The notes under the pieces: generated by a model
What the model saw: only the letters and a program-made list of their open reading frames with translations
Told to the model about the DNA's origin: nothing
The model's database searches: none
In this document: in pieces, positions 18,767 to 26,360 of the stretch
How positions within the stretch are numbered: the first letter of the stretch is position 1
How the letters are laid out: the number at the start of each line of letters is the position of its first letter
Translations under genes and position numbers: made by a program
DNA from: Tersicoccus mangrovi
GTDB taxonomy: Bacteria > Actinomycetota > Actinomycetes > Actinomycetales > Micrococcaceae
Assembly (NCBI RefSeq): GCF_036881825.1
Contig: NZ_JBAJMW010000005.1
Location: forward strand, 62,001-126,000
Direction of reading: 5' to 3'
Length of the DNA: 64,000 nt

Positions 18767-19243
18767 GAGCCTCGGGCCACACCGACGCCTCTCCGCCCAG
18801 TGTGCGGTTGACGCAGGCATTCGACCCGAATGACACCGCCATCCGCACGCTCGACGACGGCGGCGCCACCGACGACCCCGACGCCGGCCGCACCGGTGCA
18901 CTCGAAAGCCCGCGCGGCCCCGCGTCGACACCGGCGCCCACCAGTCCCGCCGTCGCCCTCACCCACCAGCCCCGCCTCCGCCGTCGACCGAGCCCGCAGT
19001 CGTCCGAGCCCTTCCGAACGCGCCCGAGAATCGCCTCCGACTTTGTCGGCTTCCTACAACAGTCGCCCCGACGGTGCTGGCTAGACTGGCTCGGAGCCTG
19101 ACTCCGACGACGTGCCGGCCACCGTGATGTTGTACGGAACCTCCAGCGGCGGCCGCCCCCGCCGGGACGACTCAGCACACGGATGAGCACACGAGCGTCA
19201 CCCAGGATCAGCACGAGCGGACGAGCAGGGAGCCGGAAACCAC
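18767..19243. other. Non-coding stretch upstream of accD
   Basis: About 480 bp between the tandem array and accD. Short open frames exist but have no recognisable start signal or protein similarity. A possible -10 (TAGACT at 19082-19087) lies ~157 nt before the accD start, which would give a long leader. I see no riboswitch or terminator I can support. Confidence 0.4.
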
Positions 19244-20827
19244 ATGAGCATCGATCTGACCACCACCGCCGGCAAGATCGCGGAGTTCCGCCGCCGGCAG
19301 CAGGAGTCAGAGCTCCCCTCCGGTGAGGCCGCCGTCGAGCGCCAGCACGCCCGCGGCAAGGGCACCGCCCGCGAGCGCATCGACCAGCTCGTGGATGAGG
19401 GCTCCTTCGTCGAGTTCGACGCCCTCGCCGTGCACCACTCCACCGCGTTCGGCATGGAGAAGAAGAAGCCGCTCGGGGACGGCGTCGTCTCCGGCTACGC
19501 CACCATCGACGGCCGGATGGTGGCCCTCTACAGCCAGGACTTCACCGTCTACGGCGGCTCGCTCAGCCAGGTCAACGGCGAGAAGATCGTCAAGGTGCAG
19601 GAGTTCGCCCTGCGCAACGGGTGCCCCGTGATCGGCATCAACGACGGCGGCGGCGCGCGCATCCAGGAGGGTGTCGCCTCGCTGGCGATGTTCGCGGACA
19701 TCTTCCGGAACAACGTCCACGCGTCCGGCGTCGTCCCCCAGATCAGCCTGATCATGGGCCCCTGCGCCGGCGGCGCCGCCTACTCCCCCGCCCTGACGGA
19801 CTACATCGTCATGGTCGACAAGACCAGCCACATGTTCATCACCGGGCCCGACGTCATCAAGACGGTCACGGGTGAGGACGTGGACATGGAGTCCCTCGGC
19901 GGCGCGCGGCAGCACAATGCGACCACGGGTACCGCGACCTACCTCGCCACCGACGAGACGGACGCGCTCGACTTCGTCCGCGAGCTGCTCGAGTTCCTGC
20001 CCTCGAACAACCTGGCCGAGGCGCCACACCTGGACTTCGCCGACGAGCCCGAGCCCACGCCCGAGGACGAGGAACTCGACCTCCTCATCCCCGACTCAGC
20101 GAACCAGCCGTACGACATGCGCACGGTGATCGAGACCGTCGTCGACGACGGGCACTTCCTCGAGATGCAGGCCCTCTACGCGCCCAACGTCATGATCGGC
20201 TACGCCCGGATCGAGGGCACGACGGTCGGCATCGTCGCGAACCAGCCGATGCAGTTCGCCGGCACGCTCGACATCAACGCCTCCGAGAAGGCGGCCCGCT
20301 TCGTGCGCCACTGCGACGCGTTCAACATCCCGGTCGTCACGCTCGTGGACGTGCCCGGCTTCCTGCCCGGCAAGGACCAGGAGTTCAACGGCATCATCCG
20401 CCGCGGTGCCAAGCTGCTGTTCGCCTACGCCGAGGCGACCGTGCCGCTCGTCACCCTCATCACCCGCAAGGCGTACGGAGGGGCGTACATCGTCATGGGG
20501 TCGAAGAAGCTCGGCGCCGACATCAACCTCGCCTGGCCGACCGCCCAGATCGGCGTCATGGGCGCGCAGGGCGCCGTCAACATCCTCTACCGCGCGGACC
20601 TCAAGGCGACCGCCGACGCCGGGGACGACGTCGACGCGCGGCGCGCCGAACTGATCGAGCACTACGAGGAAGCGCTGCTCAACCCCTACCAGGCCGCCGA
20701 GCTCGGATACGTGGACGCGGTCATCGCGCCCGCCGACACCCGGCTGCAGATCGTCAAGGCGCTGCGCGGGCTGCGGGACAAGCGTGCCGCCCTGCCGGCC
20801 AAGAAACACGGCAACATCCCGCTCTGA
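19244..20827 (+). CDS. accD: Acyl-CoA carboxylase carboxyltransferase beta subunit
   Basis: A 527-residue carboxyltransferase of the AccD5/PccB type that moves the carboxyl group from carboxybiotin to acetyl- or propionyl-CoA. Diagnostic stretches are HARGKGTARERID near the N-terminus, the first crotonase-like half with GGSLSQVNGEKIVKVQEFA and GPCAGGAAYSPALTD, and the second half with DVPGFLPGKDQEFNGIIRRG and RKAYGGAYIVMGSKKLGAD. Length is typical. It is followed after 58 bp by accE; the biotin carboxylase accA lies 5.5 kb downstream and birA upstream. Whether it prefers acetyl- or propionyl-CoA cannot be read from sequence alone with confidence. Confidence 0.95.
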   Translation: MSIDLTTTAGKIAEFRRRQQESELPSGEAAVERQHARGKGTARERIDQLVDEGSFVEFDALAVHHSTAFGMEKKKPLGDGVVSGYATIDGRMVALYSQDFTVYGGSLSQVNGEKIVKVQEFALRNGCPVIGINDGGGARIQEGVASLAMFADIFRNNVHASGVVPQISLIMGPCAGGAAYSPALTDYIVMVDKTSHMFITGPDVIKTVTGEDVDMESLGGARQHNATTGTATYLATDETDALDFVRELLEFLPSNNLAEAPHLDFADEPEPTPEDEELDLLIPDSANQPYDMRTVIETVVDDGHFLEMQALYAPNVMIGYARIEGTTVGIVANQPMQFAGTLDINASEKAARFVRHCDAFNIPVVTLVDVPGFLPGKDQEFNGIIRRGAKLLFAYAEATVPLVTLITRKAYGGAYIVMGSKKLGADINLAWPTAQIGVMGAQGAVNILYRADLKATADAGDDVDARRAELIEHYEEALLNPYQAAELGYVDAVIAPADTRLQIVKALRGLRDKRAALPAKKHGNIPL

Positions 20828-20885
20828 GCCCCGTCACCCTCAACCCTGTCATCACCATCGGCACCGCACCGTCGAGGAGAACCCC

Positions 20886-21119
20886 ATGACCGTCACCGTT
20901 CCCGTCCTCAACGACATCCACGGCGAACCCCTGCTGCAGGTGCTCGCGGGCAACCCCACGCCGGAGGAGCTCGCGGCCCTCGCCGCGGTCGTCGCCACGC
21001 TCGGCAGCGCCGAGGAGGAGACGGCGGAGCACGACCGCTCCTGGCAGCGGCGCGCGGCCCTGCGCATGCGGCCGGCGCCCGGCCCCGGCGCGTGGCGCCG
21101 CAGCACGCTGCACCGCTGA
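20886..21119 (+). CDS. accE: Acyl-CoA carboxylase epsilon subunit
   Basis: A 77-residue protein with the epsilon-subunit hallmark V-L-A-G-N-P-T-P-E-E-L-A-A-L-A-A-V, followed by a basic, Trp-containing C-terminus (SWQRRAALR). AccE stabilises the AccA-AccD complex and is confined to actinomycetes. The start at 20886 is preceded by GAGGAGA about 6 nt upstream. A longer in-frame ATG at 20784 lies inside accD and is rejected. Same orientation as accD, probably one transcript ending at the hairpin at 21174-21232. Confidence 0.92.
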   Translation: MTVTVPVLNDIHGEPLLQVLAGNPTPEELAALAAVVATLGSAEEETAEHDRSWQRRAALRMRPAPGPGAWRRSTLHR

Positions 21120-21173
21120 GCCGCTGATCTACTGATCCCTGCTCTCTGACCGTCCGGCTCAGACCGGATCAGC

Positions 21174-21232
21174 ACGACAACGACCGAGGCCGCCTCCCGC
21201 ATCTGCGGAAGGGCGGCCTCGGTCGTTGTCGT
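21174..21232. terminator. Bidirectional terminator between accE and the secreted-protein gene
   Basis: A perfect 21-bp inverted repeat (21174-21194 with 21212-21232) flanks a 17-base loop that itself contains CCGCA/TGCGG. It lies between two convergent genes and would serve both strands. Confidence 0.85.
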
Positions 21233-21261
21233 CCGACGGGATGACCGGAAGCGAGCGAGCG

Positions 21262-21888
21262 TCAGACCTTCGACGCGCGGTACCCGTTGGCGACCGCGGC
21301 GGCCGAGCTCGTGAAGCACACCTCCGGCTTGGTCACGGCGTAGTAGCGCTGGCCCGGCCGGTGGAAGATGCCGCTGGACGCGTTGCCCTTGATCGGCGCC
21401 CACGACGGGCACGTCCACGGGCTCGACGGACGGGCCGTGCCGGCGCGCGAGGTCACGACGGTCACGGTGCGGCGCACGCTCACGGCGGACGCCTTCAGCG
21501 TCGTCGTCGCCGCGGACCGCACGGTCCACACCCCGCTCCGCGTGGCCGTGAAGCGGGTGCTGAAGCTGCCGTTCGTCGCCGATCTGACGGTGCGCACCAG
21601 CGCGTCGGGCGCCGTGCCGGCCGGGTCGAAGTACACCGCGACCGGGGCGGACGCGGACGCCCGCCAGGCACCGGCCGTGTACTTCTGCACGGACCCGGCG
21701 ACGGTGATCTGCCCGTACTTGACGACCGTGGACGGCCCGCCCGTCATGGACGCCACCCGGGTCGAGACGGTCGGCGTCGCCTGCGCGGGCACCGCGGCGG
21801 CAAGGCCGGCGAGCGCGAGCACGCCGGCGACGGCGAGCGAGGTGAGCGAGCGCGCGTGGCGCGAGACAGCGTGCGGCGATGACGCCAT
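21262..21888 (-). CDS. Secreted protein with C-terminal 'sunset'-type domain
   Basis: A 208-residue exported protein. A signal peptide with a basic start and hydrophobic core ends near VPAQA-TP (about residue 38). The middle (about 45-150) is a beta-rich stretch resembling an Ig-like domain. The C-terminal ~45 residues contain CPSWAPIKGNASSGIFHRPG and KPEVCFTSSAAAVANGYRAS. This Cys-paired pattern recurs at the C-terminus of many actinomycete secreted proteins and is named the sunset domain in annotation; it resembles the Cys motif of Ada-like metal domains. I chose the ATG at 21888 for its GGGGGAATC ribosome site. Role unknown, perhaps wall-associated. Confidence 0.75.
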   Translation of the reverse strand: MASSPHAVSRHARSLTSLAVAGVLALAGLAAAVPAQATPTVSTRVASMTGGPSTVVKYGQITVAGSVQKYTAGAWRASASAPVAVYFDPAGTAPDALVRTVRSATNGSFSTRFTATRSGVWTVRSAATTTLKASAVSVRRTVTVVTSRAGTARPSSPWTCPSWAPIKGNASSGIFHRPGQRYYAVTKPEVCFTSSAAAVANGYRASKV

Positions 21889-21929
21889 GATTCCCCCGAT
21901 GATGATGTCGCCCGACGGCGACGGCCCCC

Positions 21930-21949
21930 GACGTCGAACGCTCGACGTC
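21930..21949. promoter_or_regulatory. 20-bp palindrome GACGTCGAACGCTCGACGTC upstream of the secreted-protein gene
   Basis: Perfect 8-bp arms (GACGTCGA / TCGACGTC) around ACGC, ~42 bp upstream of the secreted-protein start and ~105 bp upstream of the divergent DUF885 gene. It could be an operator. In GC-rich DNA such palindromes also arise by chance. Confidence 0.35.
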
Positions 21950-22040
21950 ACCGGAAGAATAGCCCGCTGACGTGCGACGACGCCAACGGCACGACGGCCG
22001 GCACGACTGCCGGGCGGCGTCGCCCGCTCGCCGGTGCCGC

Positions 22041-22046
22041 TAGGCT
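22041..22046 (+). promoter_or_regulatory. -10 box (TAGGCT) for probable leaderless DUF885 transcript
   Basis: TAGGCT is followed by seven bases and the GTG start at 22054, with no Shine-Dalgarno sequence between. No convincing -35 is visible. Confidence 0.45.
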
Positions 22047-22053
22047 CGGTTCC

Positions 22054-23754
22054 GTGACCGACACCACACGTTCCGACGCCCCCCGCACCCCGACCACCCT
22101 CGACGGACTGGCGGACAGGTACACCCAGACCCTGTTCGACCTGGATCCCGCCTTCGCCACCATGATGGGAAAGCCCGGCCGCGAGACCGAGTACCGCGAC
22201 TACTCCCCCGACGGCTACCGGGCCGCCGCCGACGCCGCGCGCGGCACCCTCGACGCCGCCGGGCGCCTGCGCCCCGAGGACGACGTCGACGTCGTCACCC
22301 TGGACGCCCTGAACGAGCGCCTGGGCCTGGCCCTGGAGATCCACGAAGCCGGCCACGACGTCGGCGAGCTGAACAACATCGCCTCCCCGGCGCAGGAGAT
22401 CCGCAGCGTCCTCGACCTCATGCCGACCGACACGGCCGAGCAGTGGTCGCACATCGCCGGCAAGCTGGCCAACATCCCGGCCGCGCTCGACGGGTACGTC
22501 GCCTCCCTGCGCGACGCCGCCGGCCGGGGCCAGGTGGCCGCCGTCCGCCAGGTGGACACCGTGATCGAGCAGATCGGCCGCTACGTCGCCGACGAGGGGT
22601 ACTTCGCGAGCCTGGTCTCCGGTGCGCGCGCCGGCGACAGCGAGCTGCCGGCCTCCGTGACCGCGGACCTCGAGCGCGGCGCCGACGCGGCCCGCGCCGG
22701 CTACGGGAAGCTCCGCGACTACCTCGCGACCGAACTGCGGCCGCAGGCACCGGCCAAGGACGCCGTCGGGCGCGAGCGGTACGCCCTGCACTCCCGCGAG
22801 TTCCTCGGTTCGGCCGTCGACCTGGACGAGACCTACGCCTGGGGCGTCGCCGAGCTGGACCGCATCATCGCCGAGCAGGAGCAGGTGGCCGGGCAGATCA
22901 AGTCCGGCGCGAGCATCGCCGAGGCGATCGAGATCCTCGACGCGGACCCCGCCCGCCAGCTCAACGGCACCGAGGCGCTGCGGTCCTGGATGCAGTCCAC
23001 CTCCGACGAGGCGGTCGCCGCCCTCGGCGGCACCCACTTCGAGATCCCCGAGATCATGCGGACCCTCGAGTGCCGGATCGCCCCCACGCAGGAGGGCGGC
23101 ATCTACTACACCCCTCCCGCCGACGACTTCTCCCGGCCCGGCCGCATGTGGTGGTCCGTGCCCGCGGGCGAGGACTCCTTCACCACGTGGAAGGAGAAGA
23201 CGACCGTCTACCACGAGGGCGTTCCCGGTCACCACCTGCAGATGGGCTACCAGACGGTCAAGAAGGACGTGCTCAACAGCTGGCGCCGCAGTGCATGCTG
23301 GGTCTCCGGCCACGGCGAGGGCTGGGCGCTCTACGCGGAGCGGCTGATGGCCGACCTCGGCTACCTCGACGACCCGGGAGACCGGCTCGGCATGCTCGAC
23401 GCCCAGCGGATGCGCGCCGCGCGCGTCGTGTTCGATCTCGGCGTCCACCTCGAACTGCCGGTGCCCGAGCAGTGGGGTTCCGGGACGTGGGACGCCGACA
23501 ACGGCCGGGCCTTCCTGCGCAAGAACATCGCCATCTCCGAGGGTCAGCTCGACTTCGAGTGGACCCGCTACCTCGGCTGGCCGGGTCAGGCGCCCGCGTA
23601 CAAGATCGGCCAGCGCCTGTGGGAGCAGACCCGCGACGACGTGCGGGCCCACGAGGGCGACGCCTTCGACCTGAAGGCGTTCCACACCCGCGCGCTCTCC
23701 CTCGGGTCCGTCGGCCTCGACACCCTGCGCCGCGCGCTGCTGCCCGTCTCCTGA
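22054..23754 (+). CDS. DUF885 family protein (putative zinc carboxypeptidase/hydrolase)
   Basis: A 566-residue cytoplasmic protein of the DUF885 family. It contains the zinc-hydrolase signature HEGVPGHHLQ (about residues 387-396) and a downstream SGHGEGWALYAERLM segment supplying the third ligand, an arrangement like M32 or gluzincin metallopeptidases. Some family members have peptidase or esterase-like activity, but most are unassigned. No signal peptide is present. It is preceded by a possible leaderless promoter and followed by a hairpin terminator, so it is probably monocistronic. Confidence 0.88.
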   Translation: MTDTTRSDAPRTPTTLDGLADRYTQTLFDLDPAFATMMGKPGRETEYRDYSPDGYRAAADAARGTLDAAGRLRPEDDVDVVTLDALNERLGLALEIHEAGHDVGELNNIASPAQEIRSVLDLMPTDTAEQWSHIAGKLANIPAALDGYVASLRDAAGRGQVAAVRQVDTVIEQIGRYVADEGYFASLVSGARAGDSELPASVTADLERGADAARAGYGKLRDYLATELRPQAPAKDAVGRERYALHSREFLGSAVDLDETYAWGVAELDRIIAEQEQVAGQIKSGASIAEAIEILDADPARQLNGTEALRSWMQSTSDEAVAALGGTHFEIPEIMRTLECRIAPTQEGGIYYTPPADDFSRPGRMWWSVPAGEDSFTTWKEKTTVYHEGVPGHHLQMGYQTVKKDVLNSWRRSACWVSGHGEGWALYAERLMADLGYLDDPGDRLGMLDAQRMRAARVVFDLGVHLELPVPEQWGSGTWDADNGRAFLRKNIAISEGQLDFEWTRYLGWPGQAPAYKIGQRLWEQTRDDVRAHEGDAFDLKAFHTRALSLGSVGLDTLRRALLPVS

Positions 23755-23771
23755 CGCACCACGCGTGACCC

Positions 23772-23807
23772 GCCGGCTCGTCGACAGACCCCTGTCGACG
23801 GGCCGGC
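23772..23807 (+). terminator. Hairpin terminator after the DUF885 gene
   Basis: A 16-bp stem, GCCGGCTCGTCGACAG with its complement carrying one T/C mismatch, around a 4-base loop. It has no clear T tract, which is normal in high-GC actinomycetes. Confidence 0.65.
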
Positions 23808-23882
23808 AGTGCGTCGGGAATGGAACGGCGGGACGCGCCGTTGTCGCTCCCGGTGGTCGTGTGACGCAGCCGACGTCATAAT

Positions 23883-23911
23883 TCGACATCTTACCTGTAC
23901 TTTGATATAAC
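23883..23911 (+). promoter_or_regulatory. Sigma-70-like promoter for the symporter gene
   Basis: A TCGACA -35 and TATAAC -10 are separated by 17 bp in an unusually AT-rich patch. The predicted start is near 23918, leaving a leader of only ~13 nt before the GTG, without a clear Shine-Dalgarno sequence. Confidence 0.6.
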
Positions 23912-23930
23912 ACTCGACTAGCCTCTTTCG

Positions 23931-25370
23931 GTGACTTCCCAGACTTCCGCGGCGGATCGCCGCACTCGCACCCTCCGGCGGTGGATGACGTCGTTCGGCA
24001 TCCAGATCATCGCGGCCCTCCTGGTGGGCCTCGCCCTCGGCCTCATCGCCAAGTCGCTCGGCGGGGACCCCAAGACCTCCCCCAACGGCCTCACCGCGAC
24101 GCTCGACACCATCGGCACGGACTACGTGTGGCTGCTCAAGGCCGCCGTCGTCCCGCTCATCTTCACCGCCGTCGTCAGCTCCATCGCCAATCTGCGCCAG
24201 GTCTCCAACGCGGCGCGCCTGGCCTGGAACACCCTGCTGTGGTTCGCCATCACCGCCCTGATCGCCGTCGTGATCGGCATCGGCCTCGGTCTCCTGTTCC
24301 GCCCCGGGTCCACGGCCAGCGGCCAGGCGCCCGCGCAGTACACGGGCCACACCGGCAGCTGGACGGCCTTCCTCGACGGCCTGATCCCCCACAACTTCCT
24401 CGGCCTCGGCGCCACCACCACGGTCACGGACGGCGTCGCGGCGACCGACGTCAGCTTCAACGTGCTGCAGATCCTCGTCGTCTCGATCGCCGTCGGCATC
24501 GCGGCCCTGAAGGTCGGCAAGCCCGCCGAGCCGTTCCTCGACCTCGTCGCCTCGGCCCTCGCCGTGATCCAGAAGGTGTTGTGGTGGATCATCCGCCTGG
24601 CCCCGATCGGCACCGTCGGCCTCATCGGCCGCGCTGTCGCCGAGTACGGCTGGGACACCATCGGCTCCCTCGGCCTGTTCATCCTCACCGTGTACGTCGG
24701 CCTCGCCCTCGTCGCCTTCGTCGTGTACCCGATCCTGGTCAAGTCGCACGGGCTGAGCGTCAAGCAGTTCTTCTCCGGCGTCTGGCCGGCCGCCCAGCTC
24801 GGCTTCGTCTCCCGCTCCTCGATCGGCACCATGCCGCTGACCCAGCGGGTCACCGAGCGCAACCTCGGCGTCCCCTCCGGCTACGCCTCGTTCGCCGTTC
24901 CGCTGGGCTCGACGACGAAGATGGACGGCTGCGCGGCCATCTACCCGGCCGTCGCGGCGATCTTCGTGGCGCAGTTCTTCCACGTCGACCTGAACATCGG
25001 CCAGTACCTGCTGATCGTCTTCGTCTCCGTCCTCGGCTCGGCCGCGACCGCGGGCACCACCGGCGCGACCGTCATGCTCACGCTGACCCTCTCGACCCTG
25101 GGCCTGCCGCTCGAGGGTGTCGGCCTGCTGCTGGCGATCGACCCGCTCCTGGACATGGGTCGCACCGCCTTGAACGTGACCGGTCAGGCCCTCGTGCCGA
25201 CGATCGTCGCCAAGCGGCAGGGCATGCTCGACGACGCCCTGTACAACGCGCCCCGCAACGGTGACCCGTTCAGCGAGGACGTGCGCGAGGTTGCTCACGA
25301 GACCGTCGACGCCCCGGCCGAGTCCGCCGACGACGGGCAGCGCACCGGTCTGGTCGGCTCGCGCGCCTGA
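23931..25370 (+). CDS. Dicarboxylate/amino acid:cation symporter (DAACS family)
   Basis: A 479-residue integral membrane transporter of the GltP/DctA type, with about eight transmembrane helices and two re-entrant loops. Signatures are the serine-rich hairpin (FVSRSSIGTMPLTQR), the helix 7 region with STTKMDGCAAIYPAV (where many relatives have NMDGTA) and the second hairpin AATAGTTGATVMLTL. It should import glutamate, aspartate or C4-dicarboxylates with Na+ or H+. The exact substrate is uncertain because the helix 7 motif departs from the usual NMDGT. GTG start at 23931. It has its own promoter and terminator. Confidence 0.9.
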   Translation: MTSQTSAADRRTRTLRRWMTSFGIQIIAALLVGLALGLIAKSLGGDPKTSPNGLTATLDTIGTDYVWLLKAAVVPLIFTAVVSSIANLRQVSNAARLAWNTLLWFAITALIAVVIGIGLGLLFRPGSTASGQAPAQYTGHTGSWTAFLDGLIPHNFLGLGATTTVTDGVAATDVSFNVLQILVVSIAVGIAALKVGKPAEPFLDLVASALAVIQKVLWWIIRLAPIGTVGLIGRAVAEYGWDTIGSLGLFILTVYVGLALVAFVVYPILVKSHGLSVKQFFSGVWPAAQLGFVSRSSIGTMPLTQRVTERNLGVPSGYASFAVPLGSTTKMDGCAAIYPAVAAIFVAQFFHVDLNIGQYLLIVFVSVLGSAATAGTTGATVMLTLTLSTLGLPLEGVGLLLAIDPLLDMGRTALNVTGQALVPTIVAKRQGMLDDALYNAPRNGDPFSEDVREVAHETVDAPAESADDGQRTGLVGSRA

Positions 25371-25388
25371 GCCGAACCGCCGACACAC

Positions 25389-25432
25389 GAACGGGCCGGG
25401 TCGTCCTCCACGGAGGGCGACCCGGCCCGTTC
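25389..25432 (+). terminator. Rho-independent terminator after the symporter gene
   Basis: A perfect 15-bp stem (25389-25403 with 25418-25432) with an inner CCTCC/GGAGG pairing, followed by a short TTT run. Confidence 0.85.
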
Positions 25433-25482
25433 GGTTTCCCCGGAGCAGTCACTCCGCGCGCGCTCGGCAGATCCGGCCGGGC

Positions 25483-25488
25483 TACGCT
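25483..25488 (+). promoter_or_regulatory. -10 box (TACGCT) for probable leaderless maf transcript
   Basis: TACGCT ends six bases before the maf ATG at 25495. No Shine-Dalgarno sequence lies between and no good -35 is visible. Confidence 0.4.
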
Positions 25489-25494
25489 GAGCGG

Positions 25495-26226
25495 ATGCCC
25501 GAGATCGTCTCCACGCCCGCACTGATCCTCGCCTCCGCGTCCCCCGCCCGCACCAAGCTGCTCACCGACGCCGGCATCGCCCACCGGATCCAGGTCTCGG
25601 ACGTCGACGAGGACGCCGTCGTCGCCCGGCACGGGGTCACCGACCCGGCCGACACGGCCCTGCTGCTGGCCCGCGCGAAGGCGGAAGCGGTCGCCGCGTC
25701 CCTGGCCGACGAGGTGGACGGCGCGCTCGTCCTCGGCTGCGACTCCGTGTTCTCCTTCGACGGCGTCGCCTACGGCAAGCCGCACACGCCCGAGCGGGCC
25801 ACCGAGCGGATCACCGCGATGAGCGGCCGGTCCGGGACCCTCTACACGGGTCACTGGCTCATCGACACCCGGCCCGGACGGGTGGCCGTTCCCGAGCCGG
25901 GCGGCGAAGCCGAGCCCGAGCCCGGGACCGACGCACCCGTCGCCGTCGAGCCGGCCGCCTCCGACGTGCAGCCGCGTGCGGCCGCCACCGGAGCCATCGC
26001 CAGCGCCGAGGTGCACTTCGCGACCATGACCGACGCGGAGATCGCCGCCTACGTCGCCACGGGCGAACCGCTCGCCGTCGCCGGGTCCTTCACGATCGAC
26101 TCCCGCGGCTCCGCCTTCATCCGCCGCGTCGACGGCGACCCGCACGCCGTCATCGGCCTCTCGGTCACCACCCTGCGCACCCTCCTGACCCGCCTCGGCG
26201 AGGACATCACCGCCCTCTGGGCGTGA
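25495..26226 (+). CDS. maf: Maf family nucleoside triphosphate pyrophosphatase
   Basis: A 243-residue house-cleaning pyrophosphatase that hydrolyses non-canonical or methylated (d)NTPs. The N-terminal LILASASPARTKLL motif, LGCDSVFSFDG and the GxF-x-I-D-S-R-G-S segment near the C-terminus are all present. Relative to the usual ~200 residues it carries an extra ~40-residue Pro/Glu/Ala-rich segment (about residues 125-165) between the strand after the TGH motif and the EVHFATM strand; this looks like a disordered surface loop. It lies between the acc genes as in other actinomycetes (Rv3282 in M. tuberculosis, from memory). Confidence 0.93.
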   Translation: MPEIVSTPALILASASPARTKLLTDAGIAHRIQVSDVDEDAVVARHGVTDPADTALLLARAKAEAVAASLADEVDGALVLGCDSVFSFDGVAYGKPHTPERATERITAMSGRSGTLYTGHWLIDTRPGRVAVPEPGGEAEPEPGTDAPVAVEPAASDVQPRAAATGAIASAEVHFATMTDAEIAAYVATGEPLAVAGSFTIDSRGSAFIRRVDGDPHAVIGLSVTTLRTLLTRLGEDITALWA

Positions 26227-26360
26227 CGGCGCGGCCCCGCAGCGATTTGTAGGGATCCCACAACGATCCGGCCGTCGCAACGCGTGAAACCGGTGATCCG
26301 TAGGCCGAAGCCACCAAGAGCGGTAGGGTTCCGGAAGGTCACCGAAGGAGTTCACGTCCC

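Noticed and set aside
18445..18833. Small proteins translated from the 71-bp array
   Set aside because: The 71-bp unit is not a multiple of three, so the frames run through different phases of successive units; no ribosome site or family match.
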